The notes: a model not told the origin generated them from the letters alone. A DNA stretch of 64,000 nucleotides from JAZKFT01 sp965246935 (GCA_965246935.1 CBDFGC010000037.1:372001-436000); one strand, 5' to 3'. Counted from the first letter of the stretch, positions 1 through 9,406 are shown. Numbers and translations are program-made.

Positions 1-1
1 T

Positions 2-1549
2 GTAAAATCAAATGAAAAAGAAGAATTCTTTTCCCCGCCACCCCCGACTACCGATATCAGCAGTATGCAAGGCTATTTAAATGCAGCGCCGACCGGCCTT
101 GACGCCCGATTTGCCTGGACACAACGCGGGGGCCGTGGCGATGGTATTCGCATTGCTGATGTAGAGTACGATTGGGTTACAGACCACGAGGATTTCCCCA
201 GAAACTGGTTTTGGGGAGCAAGACCTGTTTTATGTCCTTACGTTCGGGAAGGCAGCGAACATGGTACAGCGGTTATGGGCGAACTGGCCGCACCTGATAA
301 TGGAATGGGTGTAACGGGCTTTGTAAGCAATGTGAGTTACGGTACATCAACTGCCTGCCGTCCGTTTGATTATGTATGGGCCTCCGTTGTCGCAAGCTTT
401 TCAGGTGAAAACTGGGTAGGCCGGTGCCACAATGTAGTAGTTGCAAATGCCATAGTTGCTGCAAGCGATGCGCTGCGGCCCGGAGATGTTTTATTAATCG
501 AGCAGCATACAGCAGGGCCTGCCAGCGGTTTGCCATGTACGCTTGGAGACTGCAGCCAATGGGAATATGTACCAATGGAGTATTATCAGGAATGTTTCGA
601 CGCTATCCGCCGGGCAACTGCCGCAGGCCGCCTTGTAGTAGAAGCAGCAGGCAACGGATCTATGAATCTTGACGCACCCCGCTATGGTAACCGGTTTAAT
701 CTTTCTGTACGTAACTCCCAGGCAATTTTAGTAGGCGCTTCCGGAATGGGAAACCGTGTAACAGCAAATTTTTCCAATACGTCCGGCAGGGTAGATGTGC
801 ATGCCTGGGGTGGTGGGGTGGTTACATTAGGCTATGGCGGAGGTTCGCCTTCACCATTTGACAATACGCCGATTAACCGCTTTTACACGAGTGGGTTTGG
901 TGGCACTTCCAGCGCTTCGCCTATGGTTGCCGGTAGCGTAGCCAGTATACAGGCTACCCGGTTAGCTGCCGGACTTCCATTGATGTCGCCAACCAACATG
1001 CGAAGTTTGTTGGTAAGTACAGGTACGTTACAGGTTTCAGGTGCTCCTATTGGCCCTCAGCCAAATTTACGTGCTGCCATCATCCGCTCCACGGGTTTGG
1101 CCGGCGGCTTTAGCGGCCCCGGAACTTATACCATCCGTTCAAAGCTTACGCGTAAAGTATTGGATATAGATATTAGCTGGTTTGCCGGTGGCAACAATGG
1201 TCAAAAACTGCAACAATGGGACAGCCATCTGGGGCAAAATCAACAGTTTACTGTAATTGATGCCGGTGGTGGTTTCTTCCGGCTGATGGCGGTACATAGT
1301 GGCAAAATGCTTGATGTGCGGGGCCAGGGGCTGGGCGATGGGGTAGCACTACAACAATTTCAATCAACCGGCCTTGCTAATCAGCAATTCAGAATCGTAC
1401 CTGTTAGTTCTTTTTATAAAATCATTTGCCGGCAAAGCAATAAGGTATTGGATGTAACGGGTTTTGGCCGGGACAACGGTGTGCAGATACAGCAATGGAC
1501 TGACCTTGGAGGTGACAACCAGCTATGGGAATTTGTACGGTTGCGATAG
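2..1549 (+). CDS. S8 (subtilisin-like) serine protease with C-terminal ricin-type lectin domain, 5'-truncated
   Basis: Probably a secreted endopeptidase with a carbohydrate-binding tail. The reading frame is open to the window edge, so the methionine at 65 is probably internal and the N-terminus lies outside. Counting from that Met, the catalytic triad is visible as D32 (IADVEYDW), H66 (SEHGTAVMG) and S282 (GGTSSASPMVAG). From about residue 355 to the end there is a three-fold repeat with Q-x-W/F motifs (LQQWDS, LQQFQS, IQQWTD), the pattern of a RicinB-like beta-trefoil. No type IX sorting tail follows, since the protein ends in the trefoil. The domain assignments are confident; the substrate is unknown. 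Confidence 0.9.
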   Translation, partial: VKSNEKEEFFSPPPPTTDISSMQGYLNAAPTGLDARFAWTQRGGRGDGIRIADVEYDWVTDHEDFPRNWFWGARPVLCPYVREGSEHGTAVMGELAAPDNGMGVTGFVSNVSYGTSTACRPFDYVWASVVASFSGENWVGRCHNVVVANAIVAASDALRPGDVLLIEQHTAGPASGLPCTLGDCSQWEYVPMEYYQECFDAIRRATAAGRLVVEAAGNGSMNLDAPRYGNRFNLSVRNSQAILVGASGMGNRVTANFSNTSGRVDVHAWGGGVVTLGYGGGSPSPFDNTPINRFYTSGFGGTSSASPMVAGSVASIQATRLAAGLPLMSPTNMRSLLVSTGTLQVSGAPIGPQPNLRAAIIRSTGLAGGFSGPGTYTIRSKLTRKVLDIDISWFAGGNNGQKLQQWDSHLGQNQQFTVIDAGGGFFRLMAVHSGKMLDVRGQGLGDGVALQQFQSTGLANQQFRIVPVSSFYKIICRQSNKVLDVTGFGRDNGVQIQQWTDLGGDNQLWEFVRLR

Positions 1550-1570
1550 CAATAGAAACATTTTAAAAAC

Positions 1571-1599
1571 GAGCCATCTTTATATGTAGAGATGGCTCA
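1571..1599 (+). terminator. Stem-loop after the subtilase gene
   Basis: GAGCCATCT and AGATGGCTC form a 9-bp perfect stem 22 nt after the stop codon. The run of T after it is weak, so termination is inferred from position and stem only. Confidence 0.55.
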
Positions 1600-1814
1600 T
1601 TACATTTGTCGATTACTGAAACCGGTCCATGAAATTTCAGGATAGTGTTTAATACAGGTTGTTGCGATAAAAGGAATATAAAAACCGCCTGGAAAAGCTC
1701 TAAATAATAAAATTTTTACCTTGACGATACCAGCTATAATGATCGTAAATTGAAGACCAGCTTTGGATTTATAAAATAGCGCATTTATTTACCTACCTAA
1801 AACCACATCCAGCC

Positions 1815-2708
1815 ATGGCAAAATCATTGATTAAAACAGACAATTACCTGGTTAAGCCCGGTAAAGCCTTTTCGCTGAAAAAACTTGCTACGGAAGAAAA
1901 TACCCGTGGTATTACCAAAGAGGATGGTGAAGGATTGCTGAAACAGAATGTAGAAGCCTTGTCGGAATTACAGGAAAAACTCTATGCAGGTAGCCGGTAT
2001 AACGTACTCATTATTTTTCAGGCAATGGATGCGGCTGGCAAGGATAGTACGCTTAAACATATTATGACGGGTCTGAACCCCAACGGTGTGAAGGTGGCAA
2101 ATTTTAAAGTGCCCAGCAGTACCGAATTAGACCATGACTATTTCTGGCGGCATTACCTTGAACTGCCGGGCCGTGGCGAAATAGGCATCTTCAACCGTAG
2201 CCATTACGAAAATGTACTGGTTACTAAAGTGCACCCGGAATATGTTTTAAGGGAAAACCTGCCGGGCATTGACTCGGTAAAAAATATTGGCACTAAATTT
2301 TGGGAACAGCGGTACAAACAAATTACCCGTTTCGAAAAAAACCTGTCGGAAAATGGTATGCTGATTTTGAAGTTTTTTCTTCATGTAAGTAAAGAGGAGC
2401 AAAAGAAGCGTTTACTGGCAAGAATAGACGATCCTTCGAAAAACTGGAAGTTTGCTGCCGCCGATTTACAGGAACGTGCCCTGTGGGATAAATACCAGCA
2501 GGCATACGAAGATGCCATTGGCAATACTTCGATTGAAGAGGCACCTTGGTATATTATCCCGGCTGATGATAAATGGTATATGCGGCTATTGGTAAGTACC
2601 ATTATTCGTAAAGAATTGGAAGCGCTGGATTTGCAGTTCCCGGTTATTTCACCGGAAGCAAAAGCTGCATTGTTAGAATCAAAAAAACAATTACTAAACG
2701 AAAAATGA
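1815..2708 (+). CDS. ppk2: PPK2-family polyphosphate:nucleotide phosphotransferase
   Basis: Transfers phosphate between polyphosphate and nucleotides (AMP/ADP/GDP level, depending on the class) in the cytoplasm. At 297 aa it has the usual one-domain PPK2 length. The Walker A loop is AMDAAGKDS (residues 70-78) and the Walker B-like strand is GIFNRSHYENVL (about 124-135), both typical of the family. The lid region, rich in Arg and Lys, follows (KEEQKKRLLARIDD). The architecture resembles the TIGR03709 group, but class I versus III cannot be settled by eye. It stands alone, with about 260 bp upstream free of genes. Confidence 0.93.
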   Translation: MAKSLIKTDNYLVKPGKAFSLKKLATEENTRGITKEDGEGLLKQNVEALSELQEKLYAGSRYNVLIIFQAMDAAGKDSTLKHIMTGLNPNGVKVANFKVPSSTELDHDYFWRHYLELPGRGEIGIFNRSHYENVLVTKVHPEYVLRENLPGIDSVKNIGTKFWEQRYKQITRFEKNLSENGMLILKFFLHVSKEEQKKRLLARIDDPSKNWKFAAADLQERALWDKYQQAYEDAIGNTSIEEAPWYIIPADDKWYMRLLVSTIIRKELEALDLQFPVISPEAKAALLESKKQLLNEK

Positions 2709-2715
2709 ATTTCGT

Positions 2716-2816
2716 CAATCGTGAATAGTCAATTGTAAATGATCGCTAATGAGTGGAGCAGTCAACATTAAACCTGTATTTATTCCCAATTCACGAAACC
2801 TTAAACTTTAAACTTA
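2716..2816. repeat. Word-like intergenic repeats (AATCGTGAAT and AAACTTTAAAC types)
   Basis: The gap between ppk2 and the YdeI-like gene contains GTCAATCGTGAATAGTCAAT, then TTCACGAAACC and CCTTAAACTTTAAAC. TCGTGAAT and ATTCACGA can pair. The same word types occur as inverted arms at 26528-26699 and 48041-48130. Confidence 0.45.
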
Positions 2817-2817
2817 T

Positions 2818-3441
2818 ATGGATACTTTTCAAGCCATGGACCCCAGGGTTGACGCCTATATTGAAAATGCAGCAGAATTTGCAAAACCTATTTTACGTAA
2901 GCTACGGAAACTGGTGCATGAAGCCTGCCCTGATACACATGAAACAATTAAGTGGAGCTTTGCAGCATTTGATTACAAGGGCCCGTTCTGCAGTATGGCA
3001 TCATTTTCAGCGCATTGTAGTTTCGGTTTCTGGAAAGCTTCGCTGATGGAAGATCCGGAGGGAATATTGATTGAAGAAAGAGGAAATGGAATGGGCCATT
3101 TAGGACGCATCACTTCTGAAGAAGATTTGCCGCCGGATGAAGTAATAATTGGGTTGATACAACAGGCAAAAAAACTAAATGACGATGGTATTAAACTGCC
3201 ACCACGCCCACGTAAAGTTGATGAAACGCAATTAGAAATACCAGAAGACTTTGCAACGGCACTGGCATTAAATATTTTAGCCCAAAACCAGTTCGACAAC
3301 TTCAGTCCCGGTAAAAAGAAAGAATACCTGGAATGGATAGCAGAAGCAAAAGCAGCCGATACCCGTGCCCGCCGAATCGAAACGGCCATGGAATGGATTA
3401 GCGAAGGCAAAATCCGTAACTGGAAATATCAAAAAAAATAA
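2818..3441 (+). CDS. YdeI/OmdA-like protein with N-terminal DUF1801 domain
   Basis: 207 aa cytoplasmic protein. Residues about 10-115 match the DUF1801 fold, with the run ETIKWSFAAFDYKG followed by an aromatic-rich core. The C-terminal part (about 140-205) has the bacteriocin-protection YdeI/OmdA pattern, with PEDFATAL, a NQFDNFSPGKKKEYLEW helix and a basic TRARRIETAMEWISEGK helix. Members occur widely in Bacteroidota and their biochemical role is not established. I chose the ATG at 2818 because DUF1801 proteins begin close to this point; a longer ATG in another frame at 2753 is unrelated. Confidence 0.85.
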   Translation: MDTFQAMDPRVDAYIENAAEFAKPILRKLRKLVHEACPDTHETIKWSFAAFDYKGPFCSMASFSAHCSFGFWKASLMEDPEGILIEERGNGMGHLGRITSEEDLPPDEVIIGLIQQAKKLNDDGIKLPPRPRKVDETQLEIPEDFATALALNILAQNQFDNFSPGKKKEYLEWIAEAKAADTRARRIETAMEWISEGKIRNWKYQKK

Positions 3442-3606
3442 TGGAATAACTATTCTTTCGAAAAAACTGCCTGCGTGCGTCCTGTCAGTAAACACGGTTT
3501 ACTATGTGCTCTGAAAGCAAATCATGACTGAATAAGTATTGCTTCTGCTTTGTGTTTTTAACCGGCAGGTTTCAATGCTGCCATTTTTATAAACCATATC
3601 CTATCA

Positions 3607-4965
3607 ATGAAATATTTTCTTCCGATATTTTTTTCCCTTCATTGCCTGCCTTGTTTTTCTCAAAACAATGACACCATTACCATGCAGCGTATTAGCAACG
3701 AGGTAATGCTGAACGGAAAAGCATACGATAATCTGCGCTATTTATGTAAGCAAATTGGCCCCCGCCTTAGCGGCAGTGCCAATGCGCAAAAAGCAGTGGA
3801 GGCAACGGCCGATATGCTGCGGCAGGCCGGCGCCGATACGGTTTACCTGCAAAGTTGTATGGTGCCACATTGGGTACGTGGTGCAAAAGAAGAAGCAACC
3901 ATTCGATATAGTGGCGGGCGTAAAAAACTGAATGTTTGCGCCCTGGGCGGATCGGTTGGCACTGGCGGCAAAACGCTCATCGCAGAAGTAGTAGAGGTGC
4001 AGTCGTTTTACGAACTGGAAAAGATGAAGCCGGAGGACGTAAAAGGTAAAATTGTTTTTTTTAATTATGCCATGCGGCCCGAGCTAATTTCCGGTGGCTA
4101 TGGCGATGCTGTCCGGTACCGGATCGGCTCACCGGTAGCTGCTGCTAAAATGGGAGCAATTGCCAGCATCATCCGGTCTGTTACCCACGCAATGGACGAT
4201 AACCCGCATACCGGCACCACCCGCTACAACGACTCCTTTCCTAAGGTCCCTGCGTTGGCTTGTAGTACTAATGATGCCGTTTGGTTAAGCAGTATTTTAA
4301 AAGAACAAAAAGGCGTAAAGCTTGCCTTCAAAACAAATTGTCAGATGCTTCCCGATGTGGAAAGCTTTAATGTGATCGGCGAAATAAGGGGAACGGAAAA
4401 ACCGGAAGAAATCATCAGCGCCGGGGGCCATTTAGATAGCTGGGATTTGGCGGAAGGCGCCAATGACGATGGCACAGGTGTGATGCAGGCTGTTGAGATG
4501 ATCCGTACCCTGAAAGCATTATCGCTTAAACCGAAACGTACCATCCGTGCAGTAATGTTTATGAATGAAGAAAACGGAACCCGTGGCGCTAATAAGTATG
4601 CCGAATTAGCAACACAGAAGAATGAGAAACATTTGTTTGCTATTGAAAGTGATGAAGGCGGTTTTGGCTGCGTTGGTATTGGTATTACCGGTACACCGGC
4701 GCAGGAAGAAAAAGTAAAAACCTGGCTCCCGCTTTTTATCCCGTATGGCGTTCTTACCATTTCGCATGGCGGTGGCGGAACAGATATTGGACCACTAAAG
4801 CCGCTTGGCGCCATGATGGCAAGCGTGGATCCAAATAGCCAGCGATATTTTGATGTACACCATTCTCCGATTGATGTATTTGAAAACGTAAACAAACGGG
4901 AACTGAATTTAGGTGCTATCGGGATGACGGGGATTGTGTGGCTGGTTAGTGAACATGGTTTATAG
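3607..4965 (+). CDS. Secreted M28-family metallopeptidase (carboxypeptidase Q-like)
   Basis: 452 aa with a signal peptide ending near CFSQ (residue 19). A PA-like insert occupies roughly residues 110-230, before the catalytic half. Expected di-zinc ligands are visible: H275 and D277 (GGHLDSWD), D287/D288 (GANDDGTG), E321/E322 (MNEENG), Asp in IESDEGGFG, and H419 (DVHHSPID). The layout is that of the plasma glutamate carboxypeptidase/carboxypeptidase Q branch of M28, which trims peptides exported or taken up across the outer membrane. It is monocistronic by spacing. Confidence 0.9.
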   Translation: MKYFLPIFFSLHCLPCFSQNNDTITMQRISNEVMLNGKAYDNLRYLCKQIGPRLSGSANAQKAVEATADMLRQAGADTVYLQSCMVPHWVRGAKEEATIRYSGGRKKLNVCALGGSVGTGGKTLIAEVVEVQSFYELEKMKPEDVKGKIVFFNYAMRPELISGGYGDAVRYRIGSPVAAAKMGAIASIIRSVTHAMDDNPHTGTTRYNDSFPKVPALACSTNDAVWLSSILKEQKGVKLAFKTNCQMLPDVESFNVIGEIRGTEKPEEIISAGGHLDSWDLAEGANDDGTGVMQAVEMIRTLKALSLKPKRTIRAVMFMNEENGTRGANKYAELATQKNEKHLFAIESDEGGFGCVGIGITGTPAQEEKVKTWLPLFIPYGVLTISHGGGGTDIGPLKPLGAMMASVDPNSQRYFDVHHSPIDVFENVNKRELNLGAIGMTGIVWLVSEHGL

Positions 4966-5019
4966 CGTGAAGGTATTTCCGGAAAGTAACAATTGTAAAA
5001 ATTTTAAAATGTAAAGATT

Positions 5020-5964
5020 ATGTCTATACCCGTAGTTGACCTGTCCAAATTTACGCAGGGCACCAAAGAAGAACGTGAACAGTTTGTAGCCGAATTAGGC
5101 AACGCTTATGAGGAAGTTGGCTTTGTAGCAGTAAAAAACCATGGCATTCCACAGGAAAAAATTGATGATTTATACAATTATGTAAAAGCATTTTTCAGCC
5201 TGCCGCTACCGCTTAAAAAAGGATACGAAAAACCGGAACTGGCCGGCCAGCGGGGCTACACCAGTTTTGGAAAAGAACATGCCAAAGGCAGTGATGCACC
5301 CGACCTGAAAGAGTTTTTTCAATATGGCCAAACCGTCACCGATGGCGAAGCTACCCCGGACGAATACCCGCCGAATGTGCAAGTGGCTGAAATCCCGGAA
5401 TTCAACCCTTCCATGCTGGAAGCCTATCGCAATTTTGAGCGGAGCGGAAAAGCACTTCTGGAAGCAATTGCCCATTATTTAGGCCTGGATGAAAATTACT
5501 TCGACAATTATATTCACAATGGCAATTCAATTGTACGGGCCATTCATTACCCACCAATTACCACTGAGCCAAAGAGTGCTATCCGTGCAGAACAGCATGA
5601 GGATATTAACCTGATTACGTTACTGGTGGGTGCCAGTGCCGAAGGCCTGCAAATATTGACGAAACAAGGCGAATGGGTAGGTGTAACCGCATTACCCGGC
5701 CAGATAGTGGTGAACGTGGGCGATATGCTACAACGCCTGACTAATAACCGCCTGCGGAGTACTACGCACCGGGTTGTAAATCCACCAAAAGAGCATTGGG
5801 GAACCAGCCGTTTTTCCATTCCTTTTTTTCTGCATCCCAAAGGAAATATGAGCCTTGCCTGCCTGGAAAGCTGCGTCAATGAAAACCATCCAAAAGCGTA
5901 TCCCGACGCCACTGCCGGGGAATACCTGAACGAAAGATTGCGGGAGATTGGATTGAAGAAATGA
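5020..5964 (+). CDS. 2-oxoglutarate/Fe(II)-dependent dioxygenase of the isopenicillin N synthase family
   Basis: 314 aa soluble oxidase. It has the N-terminal DIOX_N signature (IPVVDLSKF, then VGFVAVKNHGIP) and the jelly-roll iron site H193-x-D195 (EQHEDINL) with distal H250 (STTHRVVN). R264 in SRFSIPFF is placed to bind the 2-oxoglutarate carboxylate. All key residues are present, so it should be active. The substrate cannot be read from sequence, and no secondary-metabolite genes lie next to it. It converges on pspC with a strong shared hairpin between them. Confidence 0.9.
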   Translation: MSIPVVDLSKFTQGTKEEREQFVAELGNAYEEVGFVAVKNHGIPQEKIDDLYNYVKAFFSLPLPLKKGYEKPELAGQRGYTSFGKEHAKGSDAPDLKEFFQYGQTVTDGEATPDEYPPNVQVAEIPEFNPSMLEAYRNFERSGKALLEAIAHYLGLDENYFDNYIHNGNSIVRAIHYPPITTEPKSAIRAEQHEDINLITLLVGASAEGLQILTKQGEWVGVTALPGQIVVNVGDMLQRLTNNRLRSTTHRVVNPPKEHWGTSRFSIPFFLHPKGNMSLACLESCVNENHPKAYPDATAGEYLNERLREIGLKK

Positions 5965-6035
5965 GAATCGTGAATGGTGTTTTGGCCTTCTGATTAAATA
6001 GTATCCTTAAAAAATTTCAATTCCTTCTAACATTA

Positions 6036-6073
6036 AGAAAGACGGCATCTACCGAGGTAGATGCCGTCTTTCT
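6036..6073. terminator. Bidirectional terminator between the dioxygenase and pspC
   Basis: AGAAAGACGGCATCTACC pairs perfectly with its complement across a very short loop, giving a 17-18 bp stem that has A-rich and T-rich flanks on each side, between two convergent genes. Confidence 0.85.
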
Positions 6074-6097
6074 ATAACAACAATTGAAACATTAAAG

Positions 6098-8260
6098 TCA
6101 CCATAAGAAAGAAGCCAGCGGCGAAAAACTAAGGTTCCCGTTTTCAGATGGTTCAGCACTCCGTTCCAATGCAGCCGTACGGGTGGCGGGATAGCGATAG
6201 ATGCTATCTTTTTTCCGGGTACTGTCAGTCGGAGCTACCTGTGGGTTCACCTGTTCATCATCATTGTTATCATTTTCATCATTATTGTCCTCATACCTGT
6301 AGCGATCCCGGCGGTCATTATCCGTTCTTTTTCGGCCTACTTCAATCAGGTCTTCCGGCAGCATCAGCATATCCTTATCACTTCTCCAGTCTTCACTGGT
6401 TTCCCAGCGACGGTCCCAGTCACGGGCATAGTGGCGGCGATTGTAATTCATATTGAACCAGTCATAGTCATTCAAATCGCTGCTTAGGTTAATTCGCTTG
6501 CCTACCGGTACTTCTATTACCACCATCACCCGCTGCGTACGCCATTTACTATTCACATCTATGGCAAAACTCTCAGGCAGGTAAATGGTACTATCCACCT
6601 GTTCAATCGGAAAACTAATTTTTTCGGCACGGGTCTGAGCAGTGATACGGCTGCTGCCATTACTAAATTTCACCACGTGCAAATGATAAAAGCTGTCTTT
6701 ACTCTGAATAACGTTTACCCGTACGGTATTCAGGTAAAGTGAATCATTATCAATGCTCAATACGCCATCCGTATGATACCATTCATTAGATTGGTCGATA
6801 TTATTACCGGTTAGCATGACCGTTAGTTTACCGGAAGCAGGTTGTACCAGTTCAAAATCCTTATTCATTCCTACCTGGCTACTGAAATCACGGCTCAATA
6901 AAGCTACCAGTACAATCAGACACACAAGGCCTACCGTCCACAAAAACGAAAAAGTGTAAGCGATATAATTGTTCCGGGTCTTTACTTTCATCAGCTTGCG
7001 GATGAACCAAACCAGTATGGCTAAAATGGGTGTCCCAAAGAATAACAGCAATGCACCCCAGCCCAACGCATTTTGTGTAAACCCATTGAGTACGAAATTT
7101 TTCAGGGGCAATACACCAATACCATTACTCATTAAAAAAATCAGTGCTACAAACAAACCAAGTGCGATACTCCCTGCAATAATCATAAAAAAGGCTTTTA
7201 TAATTACCCCGATGGCATGGCCAATTCCATTGCTGTTGCGGCGGATATTACCGGCAGCCTCATTTACAAACGGGCGGCCACGTTGCTGCCAGGCTTCCTT
7301 CGCTTCACCAACCACCCTTGTGGCTGATGCCTGTACATCCGCACGTATTTTTTCGGCCCGGCCTCTAAAGCCCTGCATGTCTTCCATAATAGTGTCCCGG
7401 ATGCTGTTCAAATCTACTTTTTCGCCACGCATCTCCAGCTTTTCAGAGGCGGTGATGGCTTCCGGTAGTACAATCCATAATATAATATAAGCGATGATAA
7501 AGGCACTGCCTCCAAACCCGCCAATGATAACCGGCCCCTGAAAAAAGAAACTACGGCCCAGTGTAGTAATCAAACCAAAAATGAAAGGTGCTGCAAAAAT
7601 GACCCGGGGAATCACATTGTTGATATCGAAGTATTGTGCAAGTCCGCCGCATACGCCACCAAACACTTTATCTTCCGGATCCCGGTATAGTCTTTTGCGG
7701 ATGCTGGTGTATAAACTGCGGCTTGGCAATGCAATCCACAGGATAATATAGATCAATAAACCAGCGCCCCCTGCAAAAGCGGAGATGGCAAATATAATAC
7801 GTAGCACGGCCGGATCTATCTTCAAATAGTTAGCTACACCACTTGCTACGCCGCCTAAGATTTTATCTTCCTCATTGCGGTACATCCGGCGTTTCTGGTA
7901 GCTGTTGCCATAGGTTTGGCTGCTGCCGGATTGTGCATTTGCACCCGCACCTGTTTTGGTATTTGCGGTAAAGGTTTCTTCGGAGTCATTGTCCTCCGCT
8001 GCTTCAAAATCCGCTGGCCGGCCCATACTGTCCATAATGGCCGTTACATCTTCGTCCATAATGCATGATGCACCTTTTTTCAGTTGTTCACCAAACAGTT
8101 CACAGATGCGGCTTTCAATGTCATTAATGATTTCATCCCGGCCTTCTTCTTTAGCGAAATAAGTGCGCAGGCTGGCAATGTATTGTTGCAGGAGGTCGTA
8201 GGCACTATCTTCAATAGGTATTACCCGCCCCTGGAAATTTATGTTTATTACCTTTTTCAT
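6098..8260 (-). CDS. PspC-domain envelope stress membrane protein (two PspC modules)
   Basis: 720 aa inner-membrane protein. Residues 1-95 form a soluble region. Two PspC modules follow, each with a basic lead and a hydrophobic hairpin: residues about 125-180 (EDKILGGVASGVANYL) and about 188-270 (EDKVFGGVCGGLAQYF). Further membrane segments lie near 350-380, 400-420 and 435-460. The C-terminal third is extracytoplasmic and ends in an Asp/Asn/Arg-rich stretch. The gene follows padR by 52 nt on the same strand, a common Bacteroidota pairing, and is probably cotranscribed from the promoter at 8712-8744. PspC proteins sense or buffer membrane damage; the precise signal here is unknown. Confidence 0.88.
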   Translation of the reverse strand: MKKVININFQGRVIPIEDSAYDLLQQYIASLRTYFAKEEGRDEIINDIESRICELFGEQLKKGASCIMDEDVTAIMDSMGRPADFEAAEDNDSEETFTANTKTGAGANAQSGSSQTYGNSYQKRRMYRNEEDKILGGVASGVANYLKIDPAVLRIIFAISAFAGGAGLLIYIILWIALPSRSLYTSIRKRLYRDPEDKVFGGVCGGLAQYFDINNVIPRVIFAAPFIFGLITTLGRSFFFQGPVIIGGFGGSAFIIAYIILWIVLPEAITASEKLEMRGEKVDLNSIRDTIMEDMQGFRGRAEKIRADVQASATRVVGEAKEAWQQRGRPFVNEAAGNIRRNSNGIGHAIGVIIKAFFMIIAGSIALGLFVALIFLMSNGIGVLPLKNFVLNGFTQNALGWGALLLFFGTPILAILVWFIRKLMKVKTRNNYIAYTFSFLWTVGLVCLIVLVALLSRDFSSQVGMNKDFELVQPASGKLTVMLTGNNIDQSNEWYHTDGVLSIDNDSLYLNTVRVNVIQSKDSFYHLHVVKFSNGSSRITAQTRAEKISFPIEQVDSTIYLPESFAIDVNSKWRTQRVMVVIEVPVGKRINLSSDLNDYDWFNMNYNRRHYARDWDRRWETSEDWRSDKDMLMLPEDLIEVGRKRTDNDRRDRYRYEDNNDENDNNDDEQVNPQVAPTDSTRKKDSIYRYPATRTAALERSAEPSENGNLSFSPLASFLW

Positions 8261-8312
8261 GGTAGCTGTATTTTGGATCGGTTTAGAAAGTTGATCAGTT
8301 CAGGTTGTTGTT

Positions 8313-8672
8313 TCAGATAGTAGAGTGGGTTGGGGTTGGCTGGTTGCTTTGGTCTTTAACGGCTTCAACGGCGGCACTCATTTCATTCCAGGTACTTTCC
8401 AGTTCTTTATAAAATGCCTGGCCGCTCTCGGTTAAATTAAAGTACTTGCGTGGCGGCCCGCTGCTGCTTTCCTCCCACCGGTAGCTTACCATGCCGGCAT
8501 TTTTAAGCCGGGTAAGCAGTGGGTACAGCGTTCCCTCCATCATCTGGAAATTAGCTGACTTCATTTTGCCAATAATATCACTGGGATAAGCCTCCCCTTG
8601 TTTGATGACCGACAACACGCAAAACTCGAGGACCCCTTTGCGCATCTGGCTGGCAGTGTTTTCAATATTCAT
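8313..8672 (-). CDS. PadR-family transcriptional repressor
   Basis: 119 aa winged-helix protein, with the core RKGVLEFCVLSVI, the recognition part MMEGTLYPLLTRLKNAGMV and the beta wing SGPPRKYFNLTESG, all diagnostic of PadR. It is short on the C-terminal dimerisation helix, as in PadR subfamily 2. First gene of a padR-pspC operon. A perfect 8+5+8 palindrome lies over its own promoter, so autoregulation is likely. Confidence 0.93.
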   Translation of the reverse strand: MNIENTASQMRKGVLEFCVLSVIKQGEAYPSDIIGKMKSANFQMMEGTLYPLLTRLKNAGMVSYRWEESSSGPPRKYFNLTESGQAFYKELESTWNEMSAAVEAVKDQSNQPTPTHSTI

Positions 8673-8711
8673 GTTAATGTGCTTTTAGTACGGGTTTGTG
8701 CTTTTGCATTA

Positions 8712-8744
8712 CAAAGATATGGGTACACATTGGTACTATGCAAC
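8712..8744 (-). promoter_or_regulatory. padR-pspC promoter, Bacteroidota type
   Basis: On the minus strand a TATCTTTG box (8712-8719, matches TAnnTTTG) lies 21 nt downstream of GTTG (8741-8744, 3 of 4 to TTTG). The predicted start point is about 35-40 nt before the padR ATG. Confidence 0.7.
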
Positions 8745-8753
8745 ACATAGTAC
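8733..8753. promoter_or_regulatory. Candidate PadR operator
   Basis: Perfect inverted repeat GTACTATG-CAACA-CATAGTAC that covers the -33 element of the padR promoter. Known PadR operators are AT-rich dyads of similar arm length, so self-repression is the natural reading. Confidence 0.72.
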
Positions 8754-8905
8754 ATGTTTATTTTAGGTAGCTGCTATACATAAGGTGCCTGCAATGTAAC
8801 AGGGGCTTACATTTGAGATTATTTTAGATAGTAAAAAAATATTTTTAATCCTTTTACAAAAGGCTTTTTTTTAGGATGAATGGAGCTGAAAGATAATTTT
8901 ACGGG

Positions 8906-9406
8906 ATGGAAAACATGCGAAGCATCATACAGCAATTACAACTCTTACCCCACCCGGAAGGTGGATATTATAAAGAAACCTATCGAAGTAGTGATTTTAT
9001 TGAAAAGGAAAATCTGCCGGAAGGGTTTTCAGGAAACAGGGCTTTTAGTACAGCCATTTATTATTTACTACCAGCCGGAGATTTTAGTGCCTTTCATGCC
9101 ATTAGAAGTGATGAGTGCTGGCATTTTTATGAAGGAGTGGCATTGAGCATTTATGTGATACACCCAGGCGGAAACTTACAGGTAATCAGGCTTGGCCGTA
9201 ATTTGGAAGATGGCGAAGTGTACCAGGCTGTTGTACCTGCCAATTGCTGGTTTGCCAGCCGGCCATCTGCATCAACAGGCTATTCGTTATGTGGCTGTAC
9301 GGTATCACCCGGCTTCGACTTTCGTGATTTCAGAATGGCCGGCAAAACTGATTTGCTGTTACAGTTCCCAGAGCATTACCAGTTGATATCTGAGCTGACG
9401 AGGTAG
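8906..9406 (+). CDS. Cupin protein, DUF985 family
   Basis: 166 aa single-domain cupin. The opening QQLQLLPHPEGGYYKETYRS and the core FHAIRSDECWHFYEG, followed by SLCGCTVSPGFDFRDF, match the DUF985 family (YML079w-like), which lacks a proven reaction. The double-stranded beta-helix is predicted to hold a small ligand. The start at 8906 keeps the full family N-terminus. Divergent from padR, with a 233-bp shared upstream region. Confidence 0.9.
   Translation: MENMRSIIQQLQLLPHPEGGYYKETYRSSDFIEKENLPEGFSGNRAFSTAIYYLLPAGDFSAFHAIRSDECWHFYEGVALSIYVIHPGGNLQVIRLGRNLEDGEVYQAVVPANCWFASRPSASTGYSLCGCTVSPGFDFRDFRMAGKTDLLLQFPEHYQLISELTR

Noticed and set aside
2753..3046. 97-codon plus-strand frame overlapping the YdeI-like gene
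   Set aside because: Different frame from the DUF1801/YdeI reading, starts in intergenic word repeats and lacks family likeness.
4341..4895. 184-codon minus-strand frame
   Set aside because: Lies wholly inside the M28 peptidase gene, which has clear catalytic motifs on the other strand.
6969..7490. 173-codon plus-strand frame inside pspC
   Set aside because: Antisense shadow of the PspC coding region with no protein-family features.
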